Positions 6,256-14,134 of a DNA stretch of 64,000 nucleotides are shown in pieces; within the stretch, counting starts at the first letter, position 1; each line of letters opens with the position of its first letter. The position numbers were made by a program, and so were the translations under genes. The DNA is from Oscillospiraceae bacterium. GTDB lineage: Bacteria; Bacillota; Clostridia; Oscillospirales; Oscillospiraceae. The DNA is taken from NCBI GenBank assembly GCA_021770845.1, contig JAETQF010000001.1, positions 248,001-312,000 of the forward strand. The letters run 5' to 3'. The notes beneath the pieces were generated by a model, which had not been told where the DNA came from, searched no databases, and worked only from the letters and a program-made list of their open reading frames with translations.

Positions 6256-9184
6256 GGCGTTTTCTCTCCTCCATGGCGGCCATCAGCGAGCGGACACGGA
6301 TCTTCACCGCCCCCAGATTGCTGATGTCGTCGATCTTCAGCTGGGTATACAGCCTGCCGCCCCCCTCCAGGATGGAGCGCACCTCGTCCCCGGTGATGGC
6401 GTCGGTGCCGCAGCCGAAGCTCACCAGCTGCACCAGCTCCATGTCGGGCTGGGTGCACACATACCGGGCGGCGTTGTACATACGGGCCTGGAATGTCCAC
6501 TGGTTGAGCACCTTCCGGGGGGCGTAGTCCTCCAGCCAGGCCACCGCGTCCTCGCTCACCACCACAAAGCCGAAGGAGGTGATGAGGTCGTTGATGCCGT
6601 GGTTGATCTCCGGGTCGATGTGGTAGGGCCGGCCCGCCAGCACCAGGATGGGCAGCCCCTGGGCCCGGGCCTGCTCGATGTACTGCCGCCCCGTGTGGCG
6701 GATCTCCTCCTTGTACCGGTCATAGGCCAGGTAGGCCGCCCGGATGGCGCTGACGGCCTCCTTCCGGGGGATGCCGAAGGTGTCGGCAAACCACTGGGAG
6801 CCGATGCGCTCGTAGTCCTTGGGGCGGTGCAGGCCCGCGTAGGGGTTGAGGAAGCGGGTCTTTTTCAGATCCGGCATATTGGCGGCCAGCAGCTCGGGGT
6901 AGTAGGCCACCACCGGGCAGTTGTAGTTGTTGTCCGAGGTCTTTTCGTCGAAGTTGTAGGACATACAGGGGTAGAAGATGGCGTCCACCCCCGCCTCCAC
7001 CAGGGCCTCCACGTGGCCGTGGAGCAGCTTGGCGGGATAGCACACCGTGTCCGACGGGATGGTGCGCTGGCCCTTGATGTACAGCTTCCGGGAGGACTCC
7101 GGGGAGAGCACCACCTCGAAGTTCAGCCGGGTGAACAGGGCGTACCAGAAGGGGAGGTTTTCGTACATATTCAGCCCGAAGGGCAGGCCGATCCGCCCCC
7201 GGGATCCATCCCCGAGGCCCTTGCCCTCCATGGCCCGCAGCTTTTCGTACTTCCAGCGGTACAAATCGGGCAGCTCCGCCTTCTCCTTGCCCAGAGGCCG
7301 GGAGCAGCGGTTGCCGGAGATGAACCGCCTCCCGCCGTCGAAGCTGTTCACCGTGAGGGAGCAGTGGTTGGTGCACAGGTTGCAGGTGACGGGCTTGGCG
7401 GAGTGGGTGAAGCCCTCCAGCGCCCCCTCGTCCAGCAGGGCGGACTGATCCAGCCCCAGATCCCGGGCGGCCAGCGCCGCCCCGAAGGCCCCCATGATGC
7501 CCGCGATGGTGGGGCGGGTGACGTCCCGGCCCAACTCCTGCTCGAAGGCCCGGAGCACCGCGTCGTTGTGGAAGGTGCCGCCCTGCACCACGATGTGCTT
7601 GCCCAGGTCGTCGGCGCTGGCGGCGCGGATCACCTTATAAATGGCGTTCTTTATGATGGAGATGGACAGGCCCGCGCTGATATCCTCCACGCTGGCCCCG
7701 TCCTTCTGGGCCTGCTTGACGCTGGAGTTCATGAACACAGTGCACCGGGAGCCCAGGTTCACCGGCTTCTGGGTGAACAGGCCCAGCTTGGCGAAGTCGG
7801 CGATGCTGTAGCCCAGGGCCTTGGCGAAGGTCTCGATAAAGGAGCCGCAGCCGGAGGAGCACGCCTCGTTGAGCATGATGGAGTCCACCGCCCCGTTGCG
7901 GATCTTGAAGCACTTCATGTCCTGGCCGCCGATGTCGATGATGAAGTCCACGTCGGGGTTGAAGTGGGCGGCGGCCCGGTAATGGGCCACCGTCTCCACC
8001 AGTCCCAGATCGCAGGAGAAGGCGTTTTTGATCAGATCCTCCCCGTACCCGGTGACGGCGGAGCCGCGGATTTTGATCCGGTTCCCGCACAGCTTGTAAA
8101 TCTCCTTGAGCTGCTCCAGCACGATGGCCACCGGGTTGCCCAGGTTGGAGTGGTAGTAGGTATACAGCAGCCCGCCGTCCGGGGCGATGAGGGCCATTTT
8201 CGTGGTGGTGGAGCCGGCGTCGATGCCTAAGTAGGCGTCCCCCTCGTAAGTGCCGATGTCCAGCTGGGGCGGCGTGGAGGCGTTGTGCCGGGCGGCGAAG
8301 GCGTCATAGTCCGCCTGGCTCTCGAACAGGGGGGGCATGGTGTCCACCACCGAGGTGGCGTCCCGGCTCTCCCGGAGCTTCCGCAGCAGCTCGTCAAAGG
8401 GCCTAGCCTCGTAGTCGGAGGAGCACAGCGCCGCCCCCATGGCGGCGAAGCAGTCGCCGTCCTCGGGGAAGACGGCGTGCTCCTCATCCAATTGCAGGGT
8501 GTCCACAAACCGCTCCCGCAGGCCCATGAGGAAGTGGAGGGGCCCGCCCAAGAACACAATTTTACCCTTGAGCTCCCGGCCCTGGGTGAGGCCGGCCACC
8601 GTCTGATCCACCACCGCCTGGAAGATGGAGGCGGCCACATCCTCCTTCCGCCCGCCCTGGTTCAAAATGGGCTGGATGTCGCTTTTGGCGAACACGCCGC
8701 ACCGGGAGGCGATGGGGTAGATCTTCTCGTGCTTCAGGGACAGGGCGTCCAGCTCGTTGACGGTGACGTTCATCAGGGTGGCCATCTGGTCGATAAACGC
8801 CCCGGTGCCCCCGGCGCAGGAGCCGTTCATCCGCTCCTCCAGCGCGCCGCCGAAGAAGATGATCTTGGCGTCCTCGCCCCCCAGCTCGATGACCGCGTCG
8901 GTGTCCGGGATGTAGGCATTTACCGCCGCCGCGGTGGCGTACACCTCCTGCACGAAGTCCAGCTCCGCGGCCTTGGCCACCCCCAGGCCCGCCGAGCCGG
9001 TGATCACCAACCGCACATCCTTGCCCTTCAGCATATCCTCGATGGAGTCCAAGGTCTCGCAGGCCCGCTCCCGGGCCTTGGAATAGTGCCGCTCATAGGA
9101 GCGGAACAGCAGCTTATTGTCCTCGTCCAGCACCACCACCTTGACAGTAGTGGAGCCGATGTCGATGCCAACCCGCAGAATCAT
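6245..9184 (-). CDS. Acyl-CoA dehydratase activase (two ASKHA domains plus DUF2229-type domain)
   Basis: 979 residues. Two BadF/BcrA-type ATPase domains in tandem: the first begins 'GIDIGSTTVK' (residues 6-15), the second 'GIDAGSTTTK' (about 320). 'SSGCGSFIETFAKALGYS' near residue 440 carries the cysteines that in HgdC-like activators hold a bridging [4Fe-4S] cluster. From about 665 a DUF2229-like domain follows ('GLPFGLNMYENLPFWYALF', 'PCMSYNFDEKTSDNNYNC'). These enzymes use ATP to push one electron into a 2-hydroxyacyl-CoA dehydratase. In related genomes this protein and the 4186-5490 product form one ~1400-residue chain; here they are separate. It is the first gene of the operon, with a clear promoter at 9259-9287. 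Confidence 0.93.
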   Translation of the reverse strand: MILRVGIDIGSTTVKVVVLDEDNKLLFRSYERHYSKARERACETLDSIEDMLKGKDVRLVITGSAGLGVAKAAELDFVQEVYATAAAVNAYIPDTDAVIELGGEDAKIIFFGGALEERMNGSCAGGTGAFIDQMATLMNVTVNELDALSLKHEKIYPIASRCGVFAKSDIQPILNQGGRKEDVAASIFQAVVDQTVAGLTQGRELKGKIVFLGGPLHFLMGLRERFVDTLQLDEEHAVFPEDGDCFAAMGAALCSSDYEARPFDELLRKLRESRDATSVVDTMPPLFESQADYDAFAARHNASTPPQLDIGTYEGDAYLGIDAGSTTTKMALIAPDGGLLYTYYHSNLGNPVAIVLEQLKEIYKLCGNRIKIRGSAVTGYGEDLIKNAFSCDLGLVETVAHYRAAAHFNPDVDFIIDIGGQDMKCFKIRNGAVDSIMLNEACSSGCGSFIETFAKALGYSIADFAKLGLFTQKPVNLGSRCTVFMNSSVKQAQKDGASVEDISAGLSISIIKNAIYKVIRAASADDLGKHIVVQGGTFHNDAVLRAFEQELGRDVTRPTIAGIMGAFGAALAARDLGLDQSALLDEGALEGFTHSAKPVTCNLCTNHCSLTVNSFDGGRRFISGNRCSRPLGKEKAELPDLYRWKYEKLRAMEGKGLGDGSRGRIGLPFGLNMYENLPFWYALFTRLNFEVVLSPESSRKLYIKGQRTIPSDTVCYPAKLLHGHVEALVEAGVDAIFYPCMSYNFDEKTSDNNYNCPVVAYYPELLAANMPDLKKTRFLNPYAGLHRPKDYERIGSQWFADTFGIPRKEAVSAIRAAYLAYDRYKEEIRHTGRQYIEQARAQGLPILVLAGRPYHIDPEINHGINDLITSFGFVVVSEDAVAWLEDYAPRKVLNQWTFQARMYNAARYVCTQPDMELVQLVSFGCGTDAITGDEVRSILEGGGRLYTQLKIDDISNLGAVKIRVRSLMAAMEERKRREH

Positions 9185-9258
9185 AGTCGTCCTCCTGTGT
9201 TGTCGCGCCGTCAGGCCCTGGGACGGCCCAGGCGCTCAGGCTGAAAAGTTCAGACGAT

Positions 9259-9287
9259 ATTATATAAAAGTAATAGGCTTTTTTCAA
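9259..9287 (-). promoter_or_regulatory. Sigma-A promoter for the activase operon
   Basis: Minus strand TTGAAA (9287-9282), 17-base spacer, TATAAT (9264-9259), within an A/T-rich island. The ribosome site GGAGG lies just before ATG 9184. Confidence 0.82.
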
Positions 9288-9341
9288 TAGTATAGTTTGA
9301 CGGTTTTTCCGCAATTCGACAAAAAAAGCAAACCGTAAACC

Positions 9342-9370
9342 TGTAGGGGCGGCTGCCAGCCGCCCCTACA
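9342..9370. repeat. Perfect inverted repeat TGTAGGGGCGGCT / AGCCGCCCCTACA, probable asnB terminator
   Basis: Thirteen-base perfect arms around GCC. On the minus strand it follows the asnB stop codon and is itself followed by a stretch ending in seven T, so it can work as a terminator. Its form (TAGGGGCGGCTGCCAGCCGCCC) is that of dispersed palindromes in high-GC Clostridia, so it may also be a repeat-family member. Confidence 0.65.
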
Positions 9371-9404
9371 AAGGGTTTTATTTTCGCCACGGGCAGGCGT
9401 TCTG

Positions 9405-11267
9405 TCATTTGCCGGGTACAAAGGGCGACCCGCCGCATTTTTCCGGGAAATAGACCTGATACCAGATCAGGAAGGACAGCACCGTGTACAGCTTGCGGTG
9501 GGTTTTCGCCCTGCCGGAGTAGTGGGCGTCCAGCAGCTCCAGCAGGTACTTCTGGTCGAAGAACTCCGCCGCATAGTCCTGGCTGATCAGGTCTTTGGCC
9601 CAGTTGTAGTACTTTTCCTCCCGCAGCCAGGCGATGAAGGGCACCGGGAAGCCCTTCTTGTCCCGTTTCACCCAGTCGTCGGGGAGCAGGGGCACCGCCG
9701 CCATCCGCAGGGGGTACTTGGTCATGGTCTTGCCCCGCATTTTCTGGCTGCTGGGGATGGCCCGGGCCACCGCCCACACCTCCCGATCCAGGTAGGGCAC
9801 CCGCAGCTCCAGGGAGTGGGCCATGGTCATCCGGTCGGCCTTGCGGAGGATGTCCAGCGGCTGCCACAGGTGGAGATCCAGATACTGCATCTTGGTCAGG
9901 TCGTCGGCGCCCTGGATGGCCTCGAAGTAGGGCTCCGTCATGTCGTGCCAGGTCAGCTCCGTCCGGTAGGCGGGGGTGAGCACCCGCTCCGCCTCCTCGT
10001 TGCCGAAGATGAAGGCCTGGCCCACAAAATACTCATCCACTCCCTTGGCGGCCTTGGTGAGGAAGCCCTGGCCGTGGAACTTGGGCAGGCCGGACACCGC
10101 CTTGGCCACCGCCTTCCGCAGGGCCAGAGGGGTCTTGCGGTAGACCCGGAAGGGCTTGGTAGTGTGGTAGGTGATATAGCCGCCGAACAGCTCGTCCGCC
10201 CCCTCACCGGACAGCACCACCTTCACGTCCCTGGCCGCCAGCTGGGACAGGAAGTACAGCGGCACGGTGGACAGGTTGGCGTTGGGCTCGTCGGCGTAGT
10301 ACTGGATGGCGGGCAGGGCGTCGAAAAACTCCTGGGCGGAGATGGTCTTGGAGATGTTGCGCAGCCCCAGCTCCTCACACAGGGCCTTGGCCTCGCCGGT
10401 CTCGTCGAAGTCCTTGTTGGCAAAGCCCACGGAGTAGGTCTTGTCCGGCCGGGACAGGGCGGCGATGACGCTGGAGTCGATGCCGCCGGACAGGAAGGAG
10501 CCCACCTCCACGTCGCTGATCTCGTGGGCCTTGACGGACTCGGTAACCACCTCCCGGATCTGGGCCGCCCGCTGTTCCAGGGGCATGGGCTGGGGATCGA
10601 AGGAGAAGGTGTGGTAGGAGGCAAACTCCGTGTGCCCGTCCCGGTGGATCAGGTAGTGGCCGGGGAGCAGGCGGTACACCCCCTTGAAAAAGGACTCGTT
10701 GAGGGCGGAATACTGGAAGGTGAGGTAGAGCTTCAGGGCGTTGGGGTTGAGCTCCTTCCGGAAGCCCGGGTGGGGCAGGAAGCTCTTGCACTCCGAGCCG
10801 AAGAAGAACAGATCCCCCATCTGGGCGTAGTAGAAGGGCTTGATGCCGAAGGGATCCCGGGCGCCGAACAGCTCCTTTTTCTCCTTGTCCCAGATGACAA
10901 AAGCAAACATCCCCCGCAGCTTCTTCAGCACCTCCGCTCCCCACTCCAGGTAGCCGTGGAGCACCACCTCGGTGTCGCAGTCGGTGTGAAAGCTGTGGCC
11001 CGCGGCGATGAGCTCCTCCCGCAGCTCCCGGAAGTTGTAGGTCTCGCCGTTGTAGGCGATGATATACCGCCCGTCGGGGCTGACGATGGGCTGCTGCCCC
11101 TTCTCCAGATCCAGGATGGACAGGCGGCGGTGGGCGATGCCGCAGCATTCGTCGGTGTACTGTCCCTCGCCGTCGGGGCCCCGGTGGCGGATGGCGTCCC
11201 CCATGGCCCCCAGGGCCGTCTTGTCCGGGGGGGCGGAGCGGGACACAAAGCCGGTAAAACCGCACAT
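9405..11267 (-). CDS. asnB: Asparagine synthase (glutamine-hydrolysing)
   Basis: Makes asparagine from aspartate, glutamine and ATP. 620 residues, close to the usual length. Cys2 ('MCGFTGF') is the glutaminase nucleophile, with 'RHRGPDGEG' and 'YNGETYNFRELREEL' completing the N-terminal Ntn amidotransferase. The synthetase domain has the PP-loop 'SGGIDSSV' near residue 258 and 'SGEGADELFGGY' downstream. Start fixed by GGAGG seven bases upstream. It follows a 39-codon membrane-peptide gene by 27 bases, and both appear to be read from the promoter at 11451-11479. The family also includes enzymes that amidate other substrates, but nothing nearby suggests that. Confidence 0.95.
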   Translation of the reverse strand: MCGFTGFVSRSAPPDKTALGAMGDAIRHRGPDGEGQYTDECCGIAHRRLSILDLEKGQQPIVSPDGRYIIAYNGETYNFRELREELIAAGHSFHTDCDTEVVLHGYLEWGAEVLKKLRGMFAFVIWDKEKKELFGARDPFGIKPFYYAQMGDLFFFGSECKSFLPHPGFRKELNPNALKLYLTFQYSALNESFFKGVYRLLPGHYLIHRDGHTEFASYHTFSFDPQPMPLEQRAAQIREVVTESVKAHEISDVEVGSFLSGGIDSSVIAALSRPDKTYSVGFANKDFDETGEAKALCEELGLRNISKTISAQEFFDALPAIQYYADEPNANLSTVPLYFLSQLAARDVKVVLSGEGADELFGGYITYHTTKPFRVYRKTPLALRKAVAKAVSGLPKFHGQGFLTKAAKGVDEYFVGQAFIFGNEEAERVLTPAYRTELTWHDMTEPYFEAIQGADDLTKMQYLDLHLWQPLDILRKADRMTMAHSLELRVPYLDREVWAVARAIPSSQKMRGKTMTKYPLRMAAVPLLPDDWVKRDKKGFPVPFIAWLREEKYYNWAKDLISQDYAAEFFDQKYLLELLDAHYSGRAKTHRKLYTVLSFLIWYQVYFPEKCGGSPFVPGK

Positions 11268-11294
11268 ATATAATCCTCCAATTCGCCGGTTATA

Positions 11295-11414
11295 TTATCG
11301 TTTCTTCAGCAGAAATTTGGCTACTGTTATTGCAATCGCAGCAACTATGCCGATGTATACACCCAAGATCAGCATGGATGCAATCACAGCTATCGTAAAA
11401 TATAGTGGAAGCAT
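11295..11414 (-). CDS. 39-residue single-span membrane peptide upstream of asnB
   Basis: Reads MLPLYFTIAVIASMLILGVY followed by IGIVAAIAITVAKFLLKKR: one long hydrophobic helix ending in a basic Lys/Arg tail, so probably N-out/C-in. The start is supported by GGGAGGA six bases upstream, and a near-consensus promoter lies 37 bases further up. No homologue recognised. It is co-directional with asnB (27 bases apart). Single-span peptides of this size include type I toxins, small regulators of transporters and leader peptides; which applies here cannot be told from the sequence. Confidence 0.65.
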   Translation of the reverse strand: MLPLYFTIAVIASMLILGVYIGIVAAIAITVAKFLLKKR

Positions 11415-11450
11415 TTTCCGTCCTCCCTTCCACATATACAGTCTTTCCAT

Positions 11451-11479
11451 AGAATAAGGCTTCCAATAAAAAATGTCAA
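11451..11479 (-). promoter_or_regulatory. Strong sigma-A promoter for the 39-aa peptide and asnB
   Basis: Minus strand TTGACA (11479-11474), 17-base spacer, TATTCT (11456-11451). This is the only good promoter upstream of asnB, so the peptide gene is in its 5' region. Confidence 0.82.
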
Positions 11480-11588
11480 CCAATAAGATGGAGATTGCCG
11501 TGGGAATTGGGATTTGAAAAGCGTAGGCAGTTGTGGTATGATGAAAGGCACATTCATCATTGGACAACCATAACCCGGAGGAACTCTC

Positions 11589-12950
11589 ATGAACGAGCCT
11601 TGGAAAAAATACCTGCCGCCCCTGTGCACCGGGGCGGGCCTGCTGCTGCTGGCGGGGGCGGTGTGGGCCTGCCTGTCGCTGGAGCGGGGCGGCAGGGCGG
11701 ATCACATCACGCTGGCGGCGTCGCTGCTGATCCTGGCGGAGCTGGCGCTGCTGCTCCTCCGGCGGGAGGGCTGCCGGCTGGACACGCTGCTAATGATGCT
11801 GCTGCCCATCGGGGCGGCCATGCTGTTCCGGGCCCTGAGCTTGGACTACGCCGGGTCGGACTACAACAACTTCCTGTCCGGATGGTATCAGTATTTCCAG
11901 GAAAACGGGGGTTTCGAGGCCGTGGCCCATTCGGTGGGGGACTACAACGTGCCCTACCTCTACTTCATGGCCTTCATCTCCTACCTGTCCGTACCGGATC
12001 TGTACCTCATCAAGCTGTTCTCCCTGGTGTTCGACGTGATCCTGGCCTGGGGCTGTTACCGGCTGGTGCGTTCCCTCACCGGGGAACGCCAGGGGAGCGC
12101 CGCTCCCCTCATCGCCTTCGCCGCCGCCCTGCTGCTGCCCACGGTGGTGCTCAACGGGGCCCTCTGGGGCCAGTGCGACGGGATCTACGGCGCGCTGTGC
12201 GTCCACGCCGCCGCCTCGGTGCTGGAGGGGAAAAACAAGGCCTCGGTGGCCCTGATGGCCCTGGCCTTCTCCTTCAAGCTCCAGGCCATCTTCGTTCTGC
12301 CGCTGTGGGGGGTGCTGTGGCTGGCGGGCCGGGTGAAGTTCCGGGAGCTGTGGGTGTTCCCCCTCACCTATCTGGTCACCATCATCCCCGCCCTCCTGCT
12401 GGGCAAGCCCTTGGGGGACATCATCGGCATCTATTTCAACCAGATGGGGGAGTACAGCAGCCGCCTGGTGCTCAACGCCCCCTCGGTGTACCAGCTCCTG
12501 CCCTACGGCGCCCAGGATCCGGGGTACTTCGCCACACTGGGGGTCGTTGCCGCCGGGGCGCTGGTGCTGGCCCTGCTGGCGCTGGGCTTCCTGCTCCGGG
12601 GCAGGTTGGACAACCGGCTGGCCATGTCCATGGCGGTGGTGCTGTGCCTGGGGGTGCCCTTCCTGCTGCCCTATATGCACGAGCGGTACTTCTTCCTGGC
12701 GGACGTGTTCACCCTGTGCTGGGCCTGCACCAACTGGCACCGCCTGCCCGCCGCGGTGCTGGCGGAGCTGTCCTCCCTGGCCAGCTACATCCTCTACCTG
12801 CGGCTGAAATTCAACTTCACCCTCACCATCGGCGGGAAGTTCTACGTCATGCCGCTGGAGACGGCGGCCATGCTGGGGGCGCTGGTGTTCTCCGCCGTCA
12901 TGCTGATTTGGGAACTGCGAGATCATCGAAAGGGGCTGGAAACCATATGA
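11589..12950 (+). CDS. Polytopic membrane protein, GT-C / GT87-type glycosyltransferase-like
   Basis: 453 residues with about eleven to thirteen hydrophobic segments. After two N-terminal spans, an extracytoplasmic-type loop 'DYAGSDYNNFLSGWYQYF' with acidic residues precedes 'DYNVPYLYFMAFISYLSVPD' and 'KLFSLVFDVILAWGCYRL'. That layout (an Asp-bearing first large loop, then 'P.LY.Y...' and 'K....DV') is the pattern of polyprenyl-phosphate-sugar-dependent GT-C enzymes of the GT87/PMT group. ATG 11589 follows GGAGGAACTCTC. It overlaps the exonuclease III gene by four bases. The glycosyltransferase role is inferred from topology, not from a proven motif. Confidence 0.7.
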   Translation: MNEPWKKYLPPLCTGAGLLLLAGAVWACLSLERGGRADHITLAASLLILAELALLLLRREGCRLDTLLMMLLPIGAAMLFRALSLDYAGSDYNNFLSGWYQYFQENGGFEAVAHSVGDYNVPYLYFMAFISYLSVPDLYLIKLFSLVFDVILAWGCYRLVRSLTGERQGSAAPLIAFAAALLLPTVVLNGALWGQCDGIYGALCVHAAASVLEGKNKASVALMALAFSFKLQAIFVLPLWGVLWLAGRVKFRELWVFPLTYLVTIIPALLLGKPLGDIIGIYFNQMGEYSSRLVLNAPSVYQLLPYGAQDPGYFATLGVVAAGALVLALLALGFLLRGRLDNRLAMSMAVVLCLGVPFLLPYMHERYFFLADVFTLCWACTNWHRLPAAVLAELSSLASYILYLRLKFNFTLTIGGKFYVMPLETAAMLGALVFSAVMLIWELRDHRKGLETI

Positions 12951-13699
12951 AATTTGTATCCTGGAACGTAAACGGCCTGCGGGCCTGCCTGAAAAAGGGC
13001 TTTTCGGACTCCGTGCTGGGGCTGGACGCCGACTTCATCTGCCTCCAGGAGACGAAAATGGAGCGGGGACAGGCAGAGGCGGATCTGCCCGGCTACCACG
13101 AGTTCTGGAACTCGGCAGACAAAAAGGGCTACTCCGGCACCGCCATCTTCGCCCGGCAGGAGCCCCTGTCCGTCTTTTACGGCATGGATCTGGACAAGCA
13201 CGACCACGAGGGGCGGCTCATCACCCTGGAGTACCCGGACTTCTTCCTGGTGGACTGCTACACCCCCAACGCCCAGGACGGGCTGGCCCGGATCGGCTAC
13301 CGCATGGAGTGGGAGGACGATCTGCTGGACTACCTGAAGGGACTGGACAAAACCAAGCCGGTGGTGTACTGCGGCGACCTCAACGTGGCCCACCAGGAGA
13401 TCGACCTGAAGAACCCCAAAACCAACCGGGGCAACGCCGGCTTCTCCGATGAGGAGCGGGGAGCCATGACCCGCCTGCTGTCCTCCGGCTTCACCGACAC
13501 CTTCCGCCTGCTCCACCCCGACGAGACCGGGGCCTACTCCTGGTGGAGCTACCGGTTCCACGCCCGGGAGAAGAACGCGGGATGGCGCATCGACTACTTC
13601 ATCGTGTCCGACCGGCTGGGGGCTCAGGTGGCGGAGGCCGCCATCCATCCGGACATCCTGGGCAGCGACCACTGCCCGGTGTCGCTGATTTTGAAATAA
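12947..13699 (+). CDS. xth: Exodeoxyribonuclease III (AP endonuclease)
   Basis: Class II AP endonuclease / 3'-5' exonuclease of base-excision repair. 250 residues, typical for the family. Motifs of the EEP fold are all present: 'WNVNGLRAC' at the start, 'CLQETKM' near residue 34 (metal-binding Glu), 'YCGDLNVAH' (catalytic Asp/Asn), and the C-terminal 'GSDHCPV' with the catalytic His. The ATG overlaps the previous stop codon (ATGA), which points to translational coupling with the unrelated membrane protein. Confidence 0.97.
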   Translation: MKFVSWNVNGLRACLKKGFSDSVLGLDADFICLQETKMERGQAEADLPGYHEFWNSADKKGYSGTAIFARQEPLSVFYGMDLDKHDHEGRLITLEYPDFFLVDCYTPNAQDGLARIGYRMEWEDDLLDYLKGLDKTKPVVYCGDLNVAHQEIDLKNPKTNRGNAGFSDEERGAMTRLLSSGFTDTFRLLHPDETGAYSWWSYRFHAREKNAGWRIDYFIVSDRLGAQVAEAAIHPDILGSDHCPVSLILK

Positions 13700-13768
13700 T
13701 TCCCAGAAAACAATCCCGATCTTTTGCCGGAAAACGGGCAAGCTAACGACGGCGAAGGAGGGATTCCA

Positions 13769-13951
13769 ATGAAAATGGATAAAAAGGCGGTGCTGCCCAT
13801 CGCGGGAGCCACCATGGTGGCGGGGGCCGCCGCCCTGGGCATGATGATGATGCCCAAAAAGAAAAAGCACTCCACCCAGAAGGCGGCGGGCAAGGCCATC
13901 AAAGCCGTGGGCGACGTGGTGGAGCACCTGGATCGCTCGCTGAAGATGTAA
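13769..13951 (+). CDS. Small membrane-anchored protein
   Basis: 60 residues. A short cytoplasmic MKMDKK, a hydrophobic stretch (about 7-26, 'AVLPIAGATMVAGAAALGMM'), a basic KKKKH boundary, then a polar C-terminal helix 'AAGKAIKAVGDVVEHLDRSL'. GGAGGG six bases before ATG 13769 fixes the start; an earlier in-frame ATG at 13724 has no site. It stands alone between xth and a strong terminator. Function unknown. Confidence 0.65.
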   Translation: MKMDKKAVLPIAGATMVAGAAALGMMMMPKKKKHSTQKAAGKAIKAVGDVVEHLDRSLKM

Positions 13952-13973
13952 ACCCGCAGCACAGCGCGGAACG

Positions 13974-14000
13974 GGGCGTCCCATAAGGGACGCCCTTTTT
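13974..14000 (+). terminator. Rho-independent terminator
   Basis: GGGCGTCCC-ataa-GGGACGCCC followed by five T: a textbook hairpin that ends the 11.6-13.95 kb plus-strand transcripts. Confidence 0.9.
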
Positions 14001-14033
14001 CGCTGTCCTTTTGGAAAGAATCCGGAATTATGG

Positions 14034-14062
14034 TTGACAGAACTTCCCGGGGAGATTACAAT
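14034..14062 (+). promoter_or_regulatory. Sigma-A promoter for the M60 metallopeptidase operon
   Basis: TTGACA (14034), 17-base spacer, TACAAT (14057). The leader to the ATG at 14135 is about 65 bases. Confidence 0.8.
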
Positions 14063-14134
14063 AAATTTCCGCATAACTGTTTTGTTTGACATAACAACAG
14101 GAACCACTCTGACAGAACAGAAAGGATGTCACCT

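Noticed and set aside
9342-9370. Insertion-sequence terminal repeat
   Set aside because: A single perfect palindrome with no transposase, no partner repeat and no target duplication; it is placed where the asnB terminator should be.
14126-14134. ATG at 14126 as start of the M60 protease
   Set aside because: It directly touches the AAAGG ribosome site; the ATG at 14135 has proper spacing and begins the signal peptide with MKPAKR.
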